Source: Gemmiger sp. An194 (GTDB lineage Bacteria > Bacillota > Clostridia > Oscillospirales > Ruminococcaceae). Taken from it: 64,000 nucleotides of DNA. This document shows, piece by piece, positions 1 through 6,902 of this stretch. Position 1 is the stretch's first letter; each line of letters starts with the position of its first letter. Position numbers and translations under genes: made by a program. The stretch lies in contig NZ_NFKA01000014.1 of NCBI RefSeq assembly GCF_002160145.1, forward strand, positions 1 through 64,000, read 5' to 3'. The notes under the pieces were generated by a model. The model saw only the letters and a program-made list of their open reading frames with translations. It searched no databases and was not told the origin of the DNA.

Positions 1-25
1 TGGAGCAGATGATGGGAATCGAACC
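1..25. repeat. attL, left copy of the 25-bp att repeat
   Basis: These 25 bases are identical to 11857-11881 and correspond to the 3' end of tRNA-Gly, including the CCA. Only this tRNA fragment is present here, so the functional gene is on the right side. The repeat starts at the first base of the window, so its true left limit cannot be seen. Confidence 0.85.
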
Positions 26-138
26 AGAAAGCGGCCTTTTATCAGGGAAAATAGAGGTGTGGCAAGCCACGTCTTAGCCCACTTTTCACGAAGAATCAAG
101 GTCGCCGGGAGATTCTCTTCACAGAAGAAAAAGCGAGA

Positions 139-159
139 GTGTGTTACCGGGTGTGTTAC
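139..159. repeat. Putative left integrase arm sites (two GTGTGTTAC repeats)
   Basis: Two identical copies of GTGTGTTAC start at 139 and 151, exactly 12 bp apart, overlapping the end of the integrase gene. The right end has two similar repeats, also 12 bp apart and in the same orientation (11788 and 11800). Paired short repeats flanking the core site are typical of arm-type binding sites of tyrosine recombinases. The role is inferred. Confidence 0.5.
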
Positions 160-1235
160 GCCTGACGGCTCAGCAGCGAAGAAAAGACGCTACCCAGAGT
201 GTCGGCGGCCTGCTCATCCTGGCCATTCACGCTATGGCCGTAAATGCCGAAGGTGTCCATGCTTCGACTGTGGCCAACCAGGCGTTTTACCTGTCCCTCC
301 GGCAGAACCTGGGCGATGGAAACGAAGGTGTGGCGCAGCTCATACGGGGAAACCGGGGTGAGGCCGTTGGCCGCGCAGTACACGGCCCAGCGTTTGGCGT
401 AGTTCTGCTGGTTGCTGATCCCGAAGATCTGCTTGCTGTGGCCGGTCATGGCCCGCTGCGCCTGAATCTCGGCAAAGGCCAGGTCGGGCAGCTGCACACT
501 GCGCACGGCATTCTCATTTTTGCCTTTGGTCACCTCGCCCCGGCAGTTAATCGACCGCTGCACATGGAGGGTTTGACCCTTCAGGTCTGACCATTCCAGC
601 CCCAGCAGCTCCCCGGGACGAAGGCCGGTAAGGACCTGCACCCGGTATGCGTGGATATATTCCTCCGGCACACGCTTGCCCCAGCGGGTGGTGGTGTCGA
701 TGTTGAAAAGCTTCACCAGGTCGGCGGGCTGAAGGATCTCTTTGCCCTTGTTTCTGGCCCCGGCGGGGATGGTGAGATCTTCGGGACTGAAGGTGGTCAG
801 CTTGGATCTGCGGCAGAATTTGAAGAAGGCCCGCAGATCGCAACACATGGAAGTGAGCGTCTTCTTGGAAAGACCCGCGGCGAAGGCAGCGTCTACAATA
901 TCCTGCAGGTTTTGCTCCGTGATCCGATCCAGCTTTTTGCCCCCGATGGCCGGATCGATCCACTTCCGCCACCGGCTGTCGATGGGCCGCCAGTTGGATG
1001 CGCTGGTGGTGGTTTGCAGCCGCTTGATCCATTCCGGGTAGACGCTGGCCACCGTGGCGCCAGCAGCATTCACCCCGGATTCCAGCCATCGGTCTGCCTT
1101 GGCGTTGGCCTCCCTCTGACCGGTGCGCCCAGGCGTGGAGCTGTAGAAGCTGCGGCGCTGGCCGTCTCGCTGCACACTGATCCGCCAGCGGCGGTTCTTC
1201 TCGTCCCAAGACGCGGTGTTTGTGCGTTTTTCCAT
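156..1235 (-). CDS. Tyrosine recombinase (phage/island-type integrase)
   Basis: This 359-aa integrase should catalyse recombination between the tRNA-Gly att sites. An AP2-like N-terminal arm-binding region (about 1-60) is followed by a SAM-like core-binding domain (about 60-155) and a catalytic domain. The active-site set is complete: R206 in TGLRPGE, K near 239-241, R301 with H302 in ELRHTF, H322 in VGHS and nucleophile Y332 in IYGH. I chose the ATG at 1235 because it is preceded by AGGAGG at good spacing; an in-frame upstream ATG at 1316 has no such site. It is transcribed toward attL, and its last codons overlap the putative arm repeats, so Int binding could affect the 3' end of its own gene. 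No excisionase is recognisable. Confidence 0.95.
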   Translation of the reverse strand: MEKRTNTASWDEKNRRWRISVQRDGQRRSFYSSTPGRTGQREANAKADRWLESGVNAAGATVASVYPEWIKRLQTTTSASNWRPIDSRWRKWIDPAIGGKKLDRITEQNLQDIVDAAFAAGLSKKTLTSMCCDLRAFFKFCRRSKLTTFSPEDLTIPAGARNKGKEILQPADLVKLFNIDTTTRWGKRVPEEYIHAYRVQVLTGLRPGELLGLEWSDLKGQTLHVQRSINCRGEVTKGKNENAVRSVQLPDLAFAEIQAQRAMTGHSKQIFGISNQQNYAKRWAVYCAANGLTPVSPYELRHTFVSIAQVLPEGQVKRLVGHSRSMDTFGIYGHSVNGQDEQAADTLGSVFSSLLSRQA

Positions 1236-1298
1236 AAAAATAAACCTCCTTGTTTCTACCCGCACCCTCCCACAAAGAGGGTGACATTCAGGCACACT

Positions 1299-1328
1299 TT
1301 GACAAGCCCACCGCAAAGAGGTTATAAT
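1299..1328 (+). promoter_or_regulatory. Consensus sigma-70 promoter for short RNA A
   Basis: TTGACA at 1299-1304 and TATAAT at 1323-1328 are both perfect consensus hexamers, separated by 18 bp. The promoter reads rightward into a non-coding stretch that ends about 85 bp later in an intrinsic terminator, so it seems to serve a short RNA rather than a gene. Confidence 0.75.
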
Positions 1329-1334
1329 ACAGGT

Positions 1335-1413
1335 GTTCGGGCTGCATTATCCCTTTGGGGTAAGCTGTCTATCAAAAGGCCGTTCTCTGTTGGCGCAGAG
1401 GGCGGCTTTTTTT
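1335..1413 (+). ncRNA. Predicted small RNA A (about 80 nt, two hairpins)
   Basis: A consensus promoter is followed by a predicted hairpin (TTATCCC at 1347-1353 with GGGGTAA at 1357-1363), a 14-nt linker and a terminator hairpin (1379-1406) with loop TTGGCG and a T7 run. A second unit at 10688-10771 has the same layout. Its terminator stem differs at paired positions in a compensatory way (GCCG/CGGC versus GCGG/CCGC; CTCTG/CAGAG versus ATCTG/CAGAT), while TT before the inner stem and TTGG in the loop are kept. No open reading frame with a ribosome site lies inside. The end hairpin also works as terminator for the convergent Zeta gene. Function is unknown. Confidence 0.65.
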
Positions 1414-1425
1414 CGTTGTTGCGGG

Positions 1426-1983
1426 TTATTCCATTCCTGCCATCAGCCGCACCAGCCATTCCGGCCGGCGGCTGCCAATGGGCAGGATCTCGCCGTTCCG
1501 GTACTCGGCCACCAGCACAAAGCCGTTGTCATTGTCGAAGAAGCGGGCCTCGTCGCAGTAGGGCAGCACCTTCGCCACATCGGCAAAACGGCGGGCAAAA
1601 CGGCTTTCCACATCCTTCCGAGGAATATCATGCCCGCCCTTGCGAACGCGGTTCTCGATGCGCTGGAGGCTCTCCTGCACGGTGTCCAGCCCGATGTAAT
1701 ACAGGCGGATGTAGTATCCGGCCTCTTTAGCCCGGCGGGCCAGCTTGCGGGTGTAGCCGCCGGAGAGGGTGGTTTCCTGGGTGAAGCTGACCCCCTCGGC
1801 GAGAGCCTTCTCCAGCTTATCCACGGCCAGCTTGCCGCCCTCGTATTCATCCCCGCCCAGCTCAGCGGTGAGCTTGTCCGGGTCTACGATAATGCCAAGA
1901 TCGGTGCGCTCGGCCTTCAAAGAGCCGGTAAGGCTGGATTTTCCGCAGCCGTTCACGCCGCCGATTATGGTGAAGATCTTCAT
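1426..1983 (-). CDS. Zeta-toxin-like P-loop kinase, orphan
   Basis: The 185-aa protein has a Zeta/PezT-like fold signature: Walker A GGVNGCGKSS at 8-17, an acidic-TTLSGG segment near residues 70-75, and an arginine-rich lid (RVRKGGHDIP, then RRF) near 113-130. Zeta toxins phosphorylate UDP-N-acetylglucosamine and block peptidoglycan synthesis; many short relatives are annotated only as Zeta-family kinases. No Epsilon or PezA antitoxin gene is adjacent. The start has a good site (AAAGGAAAAAG). Directly upstream of it, at 2001-2033, a strong hairpin reads as an intrinsic terminator on the opposite strand and lies in this gene's 5' leader. Cargo or defence gene of the element; the toxin role is inferred. 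Confidence 0.75.
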   Translation of the reverse strand: MKIFTIIGGVNGCGKSSLTGSLKAERTDLGIIVDPDKLTAELGGDEYEGGKLAVDKLEKALAEGVSFTQETTLSGGYTRKLARRAKEAGYYIRLYYIGLDTVQESLQRIENRVRKGGHDIPRKDVESRFARRFADVAKVLPYCDEARFFDNDNGFVLVAEYRNGEILPIGSRRPEWLVRLMAGME

Positions 1984-2000
1984 AGCTTTTTCCTTTCCCG

Positions 2001-2033
2001 CCTCCGGCAGCCGCCGGGGGCTTTTCTTTTTTT
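2001..2033 (+). terminator. Rightward terminator-like hairpin in the Zeta leader
   Basis: CCTCCGGC and GCCGGGGG form an 8-bp stem around AGCC (2001-2020), followed by CTTTTC and a T7 run. No rightward gene ends here. It might end an RNA antisense to the start of the Zeta gene, or fold in the Zeta mRNA leader just before its ribosome site. Confidence 0.5.
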
Positions 2034-2176
2034 ACCTGGCCGGAAATCCAGCGAGTTGCAGTTCTGTGCGGCGAAAAGTAGAACTCAGCGGGAAAACCAC
2101 CGGCTTTCGCTACCTTTCCAGGAATGAGCCGTCCCCAGCTGCAAAGGCCGGGGCCCCGCCGGGCCTATCTGCCATA

Positions 2177-3000
2177 GCGTTTCGGAGAAACGCGCTGCCA
2201 TCACAATGTGATGATCCAAGGGTCTGGGAAGCTCCCAGCAAGCGCCGTTTTCGCAGGACTTGGCCAAGAAAACATTGCTTGCCGATCAGCTCCGGCCCGG
2301 CGGCTGGTATAAGCCTGGCTTATCTCTGCCTTGATCTGGCTGCATGGTTGCGACATCTTGTCGCAACTTCTTTGCTGCCATCGATGCGGCAAGGGGGGCG
2401 GCGATTTACCGCCCCCCTTCTGCCCTTCGCAATTTGCGATGCCCTAAAGGGGTTTCCGTTTCGTTACTCCATCATGCGTTCAAGGGGGTCGCTTTAAACT
2501 CCCCCCCCTTTGTGCTCTGGGATGGGGTCGCTTTAAGCTACCCCACCGATGCGACAATTTGTCGCACCGGTGCCGTGTTCGCAATTTGCGATAACGGTGC
2601 CACTGTCGCACCGTGCGACAACGGTGCAGCGGCCGATCGGCTGGCCGGAGTCCGAAATTCGGACTTCCGCGAAACCTTGACAAACCTTAGCAATTCTCAG
2701 CATTGGCCACCCCCAAAATCAGGCAATGCCCCGCTCGCATCTCTTGAAAACCTTAACAAATCTTAACATCCAGTTGTCCACATTTTGGACAACTTCCCGC
2801 GGGCGTTATCGTGTTACAAAATGCCGCGCCGCCGTTCTTGTCCCGTTCCATACGCGCACGGATGTACGGTTTCTTCATATTCCAGCATAGGCAGAGGCTC
2901 CGGGATTTAAGGTTTTTCAGGTTTTCGCACCGGTGCGACAGGCTCCGTATATTGCCGATAATTTCGGCAACATAGCCAGTTGCCCGGATTGTGGGCAACT
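2177..3000. repeat. Left hairpin array: about 16 short inverted repeats, no gene
   Basis: No supported gene lies in 1984-3042. Instead perfect inverted repeats follow one another, many with 3-nt loops: 2177-2193, 2199-2213, 2224-2238, 2309-2323, 2347-2367 (9-bp arms), 2427-2439, 2550-2566, 2579-2591, 2604-2620 and 2649-2665. Larger ones are at 2391-2419 (11-bp arms), 2523-2545, 2772-2794 (9-bp arms), 2925-2938, 2952-2970 and 2978-3000. Arm sequences mostly differ, but TGCGACA/TGTCGCA recurs in at least three. The segment GGGGTCGCTTTAA is duplicated (2485 and 2524), as is a GAAACCTTGACAAACCTTA-like stretch (2671 and 2746). The structure is seen; the function is unknown. Confidence 0.8.
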
Positions 3001-3042
3001 TCCCGCCCTCTCTACGGCCCCTGGCTGGGCCTGTGGCGGGTT

Positions 3043-3570
3043 TTACTCTTTGGGGGTGTTGTCTTCATTTTTTGCTGGTTTAAGCGGCTTCTGAGAGGCG
3101 TTTTTGACTGCCTCAGACAGAATTAGAAGTTGTTCAGTTAAATCAAGCACCTGCCCTGTGGAAATGCCCCCATTCTTGTACATTTTTTTTAAAAACAAGA
3201 AAACCTTCTTCAAATCATCCGCTGACAATCCAGTTTCATCGATGCTGTATGTCACCTTTATACTTCCATCATTTTGTTGCTCCACATCGGAAATTGTTAC
3301 CAACCCATCTGCAAAAGTGTCGCCGACATGAAACCCTACTTCGTTATTCGTGTTTGTTGCAGAGGATTCCGCTTTCCCAAGCAGGTAGTCTACAGATACG
3401 CCGAAGTAATCGGCAATTTTGGAAAGCGTATCAGCTGACAAGGACTGCTTTCGCCCCATCTTCAAGTCAGAAAGAGAACCACGACTTGCGCCGCTTTGTC
3501 TGCAGAGTTCCGTTATGGTAATCCCCTTATTAGCGCAAAGTTGCGCAATTGTTTCGTATAATCCAGACAT
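3043..3570 (-). CDS. XRE-family phage-type repressor
   Basis: The 175-aa protein has an N-terminal HTH_3 domain (about 5-65; IAQLCANKGITITELCRQSG, then SLSDLKMGR and FGVSVDYLLGKAES) and an acidic C-terminal region without an S24 peptidase motif. It is divergent from the gene at 3751 across a 180-bp region that holds repeated TTACGC-NA-ACGC sites. This is the usual layout of a lysogeny repressor with its operators. The start at 3570 has GAGG 8 nt upstream. Lack of the LexA-like protease suggests induction by an antirepressor (as for SaPI Stl) rather than by self-cleavage; that is inference. Confidence 0.85.
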   Translation of the reverse strand: MSGLYETIAQLCANKGITITELCRQSGASRGSLSDLKMGRKQSLSADTLSKIADYFGVSVDYLLGKAESSATNTNNEVGFHVGDTFADGLVTISDVEQQNDGSIKVTYSIDETGLSADDLKKVFLFLKKMYKNGGISTGQVLDLTEQLLILSEAVKNASQKPLKPAKNEDNTPKE

Positions 3571-3604
3571 AATTTCAGCCTCATTCTTGTAGGATGTGCC
3601 AAAA

Positions 3605-3725
3605 TTACGCTAACGCTTAAAATATGCTTGAATTTTACGCGAACGCATAATATACTAAGCACATGGCGTGAAAGCGTAATACGTCATCACTTGGCAATCT
3701 CAATATATTACACTTGCGCGTAAAA
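3605..3725. promoter_or_regulatory. Divergent control region with repeated operators and rightward promoter
   Basis: TTACGCTAACGC (3605), TTACGCGAACGC (3635) and, inverted, a related GCGTGAAAGCGTAA (3666) recur; a further TGCGCGTAAAA lies at 3714. TTGAAT (3628-3633) and TATACT (3651-3656), 17 bp apart, form a rightward promoter whose spacer contains the second operator. Binding there by the XRE repressor would block the 3751-rep transcript. Confidence 0.6.
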
Positions 3726-3750
3726 GTCAATAGAAGGGAGATGAAAGGCG

Positions 3751-3987
3751 TTGGCACGAAAAGAACTTTGTCCGTTCGGTAAAGAAATCGGTCATGCACT
3801 TGTTGATATTAACCAGCCCAAGGAATGGCTGATTGAGCAAGTGCAGATTGATACGGGCCGCTATTTCGACCGGTCCTACCTGCATAAAATCCAGACTGGC
3901 GAGCTGGCTACCCCCCGTATCGTGGCCAGCATCAGGAAGATTCTGGACTTGCCTCAGGACACCACCGAAACGGAGATGATGCAATGA
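3751..3987 (+). CDS. Small XRE/HTH-like regulator
   Basis: This 78-aa protein is the first gene rightward from the repressor operators, so it is probably the early regulator (Cro/Str position). The sequence PKEWLIEQVQIDTGRYFDRSYLHKIQ resembles a helix-turn-helix core. It starts with TTG after GGGAG; the nearby ATG at 3741 is out of frame. Its stop overlaps the next start in an ATGA (3984-3987), so it is translationally coupled downstream. The assignment as DNA-binding is moderate. Confidence 0.7.
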   Translation: MARKELCPFGKEIGHALVDINQPKEWLIEQVQIDTGRYFDRSYLHKIQTGELATPRIVASIRKILDLPQDTTETEMMQ

Positions 3988-4022
3988 ACAACAAGAAGAA
4001 CGCACTGGGGGTGATTCATTGA
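3984..4022 (+). CDS. 12-residue coupling ORF between HTH gene and rep
   Basis: An ATG at 3984 overlaps the stop of the preceding gene (ATGA), and the 12-codon frame ends with a TGA at 4020-4022 that overlaps the TTG start of rep (TTGA). It seems to keep ribosomes moving into rep, whose own start is a weak TTG. The peptide itself (MNNKKNALGVIH) may have no function. Confidence 0.45.
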   Translation: MNNKKNALGVIH

Positions 4023-5338
4023 CCGGACAGGAATATCAAACCATGCTGGATGCAATCGACACCCCGGCGGAGCTGCTGCGGCCCGAATCTTTTCTACCGG
4101 CCTTCCAGCAGCCCACCCCAATTTCACGGAAAAGCTACCTGGACATTATCTACCGGCGAGCTGTCGTGCTTGGGATCTCCGATGAAGATTTTGAGCAGGC
4201 CGCCCGAGCTGCCCGCATTTCCGCCGGGGGCGATGTGTTCGGCAGGGCGGAACATACCGGCAAAGGCGGCATCATCGTACCACAGCTTGCGCCCATCGGC
4301 CTGAGCCAGATTCAGACGGCCGCCGTTGAATGGCTTATCCCCGGGCTATTCCCGCGCGGTGAACTGTCTGTGCTGGGCGCAGACGGCGGCACCGGCAAGG
4401 GGCTCTGGCAAGCGCAGCTGATTGCCCACGCGACCACAGCCCGGGAAAGCGACTTTTTCCCCGGGAGTATTTCAAAGCCCTGCCGGGCGCTGATCTTCTC
4501 CGGAGAGGATGACCCCGCAAAGGTGCTGCGGCCCCGACTTCTGGCCGCCGGAGCAGATGTGGAAAAGGTGTTCGTGGAAACTTCGGACGGCTTCTTTCGC
4601 AAGAACGGCTGCTTGTTGTCGATCGACAGCGAGTTAATGGCCGAGATCATCCGCAACACCGCGCCCGATCTGGTTATAGTAGACCCGTATCAGGCATTTC
4701 TCCCCATGGATGTGAAAATGGCCGAGCGCAACCAGATGCGCGGTGTCACAACGCCACTCAGGGCCGTCCTGCGTGAAACCAATTCCGCCGGGCTGCTTGT
4801 GGCCCACTCCAACAAGAAAGGCTCCGTTGCAGGCCGTCAGCGTCTGGCCGATTCTGCAGACCTCTGGGACGCATCCCGGTGCGTTGTTATGATGGGTCGG
4901 GATCGGGTGACAAAACAAGTCTATGTCAGCAACGAGAAGAACAGCTACGCCCCCGAGTGCCGAACGACGCTTTTCACCATCGAAGGGGCAACCGTGGAAG
5001 GGGTCAAAACCGCTGTGGCCGTGTACCAGGGCGCCACCGATAAAAAGGACTATGACTTCATCATGGACAAACCCACACGCCCGGCGGGTTCCAAGGATGA
5101 AGCCAAAGAGGCTATTCTTTCCATCCTCAATGAAAGCCAGACGGGCAGCATGGAGAGCGACAAACTCCGACTTGCAGTCAGGGAAGATACCGGGTGCAGC
5201 GATACGACATTTAGGCGCGCAAGGGACGACCTTAAAGCCGATGGCAACATTGAGATAAAACAAATACGGCTAAAGGATGGGGTGAATAAATGGTATGTCG
5301 TATACCGTGGTGCTGTAAATGAGCATCTGGGTCAATAA
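4019..5338 (+). CDS. RepA-like hexameric helicase/ATPase with C-terminal winged helix
   Basis: This 439-aa AAA_25/RepA-type ATPase has a P-loop at 120-128 (GADGGTGKG; the last residue is Gly where Ser/Thr is usual), GEDD at 162-165 and a Walker B strand LVIVDPY at 218-224. A C-terminal winged-helix-like region (about 355-425) should bind DNA. Such proteins unwind replication origins of plasmids and satellites. Iteron-like repeats begin inside its last codons and continue downstream, which supports a Rep-ori module. The start is TTG at 4019, with GGGGGTGA upstream, coupled to a 12-codon ORF. No separate primase is evident. Confidence 0.85.
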   Translation: MTGQEYQTMLDAIDTPAELLRPESFLPAFQQPTPISRKSYLDIIYRRAVVLGISDEDFEQAARAARISAGGDVFGRAEHTGKGGIIVPQLAPIGLSQIQTAAVEWLIPGLFPRGELSVLGADGGTGKGLWQAQLIAHATTARESDFFPGSISKPCRALIFSGEDDPAKVLRPRLLAAGADVEKVFVETSDGFFRKNGCLLSIDSELMAEIIRNTAPDLVIVDPYQAFLPMDVKMAERNQMRGVTTPLRAVLRETNSAGLLVAHSNKKGSVAGRQRLADSADLWDASRCVVMMGRDRVTKQVYVSNEKNSYAPECRTTLFTIEGATVEGVKTAVAVYQGATDKKDYDFIMDKPTRPAGSKDEAKEAILSILNESQTGSMESDKLRLAVREDTGCSDTTFRRARDDLKADGNIEIKQIRLKDGVNKWYVVYRGAVNEHLGQ

Positions 5339-5497
5339 ATGGCCTTGTGAAGCCATTATTTGGCAGATGCTCAATGTGAGCATCTGACCCCATCTGAGCA
5401 TCTGACCCCCAGATGCTCACCCCACCCCCAGGTGCTCATCCTGAGCTTCTGCCGTTTTTCGGTGCTGTGAAGCCATTCTTAGACCCAGATGCTCATC
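5321..5497. repeat. Iteron-like repeats, candidate replication origin
   Basis: The 9-mer GAGCATCTG, or its complement CAGATGCTC, occurs at 5321, 5364 (inverted), 5378, 5396, 5410 (inverted) and 5486 (inverted), with variants at 5429 and 5443; several are followed by (A)CCCC. TGTGAAGCCATT is also repeated at 5346 and 5466, exactly 120 bp apart. Repeats directly after a rep gene are typical of Rep-bound origins. Confidence 0.65.
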
Positions 5498-5600
5498 ACC
5501 ATCACTCTATAGGGCCGTGAGTATCTGCCCCACGGACCGAAAGCCGGGCGAATCCCGCAACCGAGAAACAAAAATCCATATTGAAAGCGAGTGAACTACC

Positions 5601-5768
5601 ATGAACCCGACCGACAATTATTGTCCCCTGCTGCTTATCGTCGCCGCTCTGAGCGGCCCCCAGTGGGGACAGTGCCTCCGCCATTCGTGCGCCTGGTACG
5701 ACTACGATAACAAGAGCTGCGCCCTGCTCAGTATCGCGCGCAGCCTGAGAGAGGAGAATGGAAAGTGA
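5601..5768 (+). CDS. Small Cys-rich phage-type protein
   Basis: This 55-aa frame begins MNPTDNYCPLLL and has Cys at a CPL motif, then CLRHSCAWYD and CALLSIA. The C...C-C-x-WY...CA spacing resembles small putative metal-binding proteins common in Firmicute phages and islands. Its stop overlaps the GTG start of the next gene. Ribosome site is weak (GAAAGCGAGTGA). Function unknown. Confidence 0.65.
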   Translation: MNPTDNYCPLLLIVAALSGPQWGQCLRHSCAWYDYDNKSCALLSIARSLREENGK

Positions 5769-5953
5769 GCAAGGCTTACAACGATGTTATGGCCGGTATT
5801 CTGAATGGAATAGAGACGACGCGGCCTGCCGATGTGCAGCACGTTTGCGATCTTCTCTATATCATTCGGCGCAGCGATTCCGCCACGCTGAGAAAGCTTC
5901 TGGCCGTTGCAAGATCGCTGGACCGGATAAACGCAAGGAAGGTGAAAACATGA
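5765..5953 (+). CDS. Hypothetical small helical protein
   Basis: The 62-aa protein starts with GTG at 5765 after GAGGAG and overlaps both neighbours (GTGA and ATGA). It seems all-helical, with LLYIIRRSDSATLRKLLAVARSL. Its C-terminal half resembles that of the gene at 6899 (both end in an R-x-x-L-x-A-A/R-x-L helix). No family recognised. Confidence 0.6.
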   Translation: MSKAYNDVMAGILNGIETTRPADVQHVCDLLYIIRRSDSATLRKLLAVARSLDRINARKVKT

Positions 5954-6279
5954 AAGCACACAGTGAACTGGAACTTATCGCCCGGCGGTACCGCAAATAC
6001 GGCGTGAGCCTGGACAAGCTGCTGGATCTGTTGGCCAGCGCCGAAGCCCGGGGCCTGCCCCACAGCGGGGCGCTTGCCTGGCTGCGGCTCACCTTGGGCA
6101 ATGAGTTCGGAGAAGAGGAGTATTTCAACGCCGAGCAGATTTCAGCCATGACCGGCGACACCCCGGAGCAGGCCACGGCCCGCATGGTGGAATTTTGCAG
6201 AACGCACCCCGACCATGGGCCGGTGCTCTGCATCGACCGCCGGGCGCTGGACATGATCGAAGCCGGACAGGAGGAATGA
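5950..6279 (+). CDS. Hypothetical protein, 109 aa
   Basis: ATG at 5950 overlaps the preceding TGA. The protein is rich in charged helices (ELELIARRYRKYGVSLDKLLDLLASAEARG) and ends acidic. The middle (FNAEQISAMTGDTPEQATARMVE) could be a helix-turn-helix, but this is weak. It belongs to the early operon of the element. No family recognised. Confidence 0.65.
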   Translation: MKAHSELELIARRYRKYGVSLDKLLDLLASAEARGLPHSGALAWLRLTLGNEFGEEEYFNAEQISAMTGDTPEQATARMVEFCRTHPDHGPVLCIDRRALDMIEAGQEE

Positions 6280-6282
6280 ACG

Positions 6283-6510
6283 ATGTTATTCAAAGCACTG
6301 CGCGTGAGAATGGTGGAGAAGGAGATCCTTCAGGCAGAGGTGGCCCGGCGGGCCGGGATGGCAGAAAGCACCCTGAGCAGCCGGATGCAGGGCCGACAAC
6401 CTTTCACGGCCTGGCAGATCGAATCCATTGCCGATGTGCTGCAGATCCCGCCGGAGGAGTGGCACCACTACTTTTTCGATCGTGCCCCGGGCAACAAAAA
6501 AGCCGGCTGA
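6283..6510 (+). CDS. Small XRE/Cro-type HTH protein
   Basis: The 75-aa protein is a single helix-turn-helix domain: KEILQAEVARRAGMAESTLSSRMQG, then a third-helix region ending in LQIPPEEWHHYFF. It starts at ATG 6283 after GGAGGAATGA. It probably is a second regulator of the element. An inverted repeat begins at its last codons (6502-6533). Confidence 0.8.
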   Translation: MLFKALRVRMVEKEILQAEVARRAGMAESTLSSRMQGRQPFTAWQIESIADVLQIPPEEWHHYFFDRAPGNKKAG

Positions 6511-6571
6511 GAAGCGCCAACTTCTCAACCGGCAAAATGGGAAACAGATTGACAACCCCTGTTTCCCTCCC
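6499..6571 (-). ncRNA. Predicted small RNA C, leftward (about 75 nt)
   Basis: On the minus strand TTGCTC (6600-6595) and TAAACT (6577-6572, preceded by TG) are 17 bp apart. The predicted transcript folds as GGGAAACAG...CTGTTTCCC and then a terminator stem (6533-6502, GCCGG and TGAGAAG arms) with loop TTGGCG and a T6 run. The layout and loop match RNAs A and B, but the stem is longer and the linker is shorter. The -35 box overlaps the start region of the rightward gene at 6600. Confidence 0.4.
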
Positions 6572-6599
6572 AGTTTATCAGAAAACGGAGGAATGAGCA

Positions 6600-6902
6600 A
6601 TGAAATTTTTCAAGACCATCAATCTGACCGCCTACGAAGTGGAGTACATCGACCAGCGGGAGCCGAAGCCCCGCACCGTAAAGCGTGAGGCCGTGGTGCT
6701 GGACGGCGGCCGGATCAGCGCGCTCGGTCGCCTTGGAATCCGCCCGGCGGGCTGGATCTCCCAGCAGTTCGCCGCCCAGGGCTACACCGTTACCACCGTG
6801 CGCAAAGGCGAGAGCCTGGGCGTAGATGTGGACTTGTCCGAGCTGTGGCAGCGCACCGCCGCCCAGATCGCCGAGCAGCAGGAAGGGGGCACAGCGGAAT
6901 GA
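6600..6902 (+). CDS. Hypothetical protein, 100 aa
   Basis: ATG 6600 follows GGAGGAATGAGCA. The N-terminal half (FKTINLTAYEVEYIDQREPKPRTVKREAVVLDGG) looks like beta strands, followed by a mixed C-terminus. It overlaps the next gene in an ATGA. No family recognised; similar small proteins occur in Clostridia islands. Confidence 0.7.
   Translation: MKFFKTINLTAYEVEYIDQREPKPRTVKREAVVLDGGRISALGRLGIRPAGWISQQFAAQGYTVTTVRKGESLGVDVDLSELWQRTAAQIAEQQEGGTAE

Noticed and set aside
59-1730. Rightward open frames over the integrase
   Set aside because: They are antisense shadows in GC-rich DNA; the leftward frame has the full integrase active site and a strong ribosome site.
2391-2419. GC-rich hairpin as terminator
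   Set aside because: 11-bp arms are strong, but no T-run follows on either strand.
2177-2665. CRISPR array or integron attC sites
   Set aside because: Repeats are not constant in sequence or spacing, there are no spacers or cas genes, and the hairpins are too short and perfect for attC; no IntI-type integrase is present.
2085-2998. Short open frames within the left hairpin array
   Set aside because: No ribosome sites or recognisable proteins, and they run through the hairpins in both directions.
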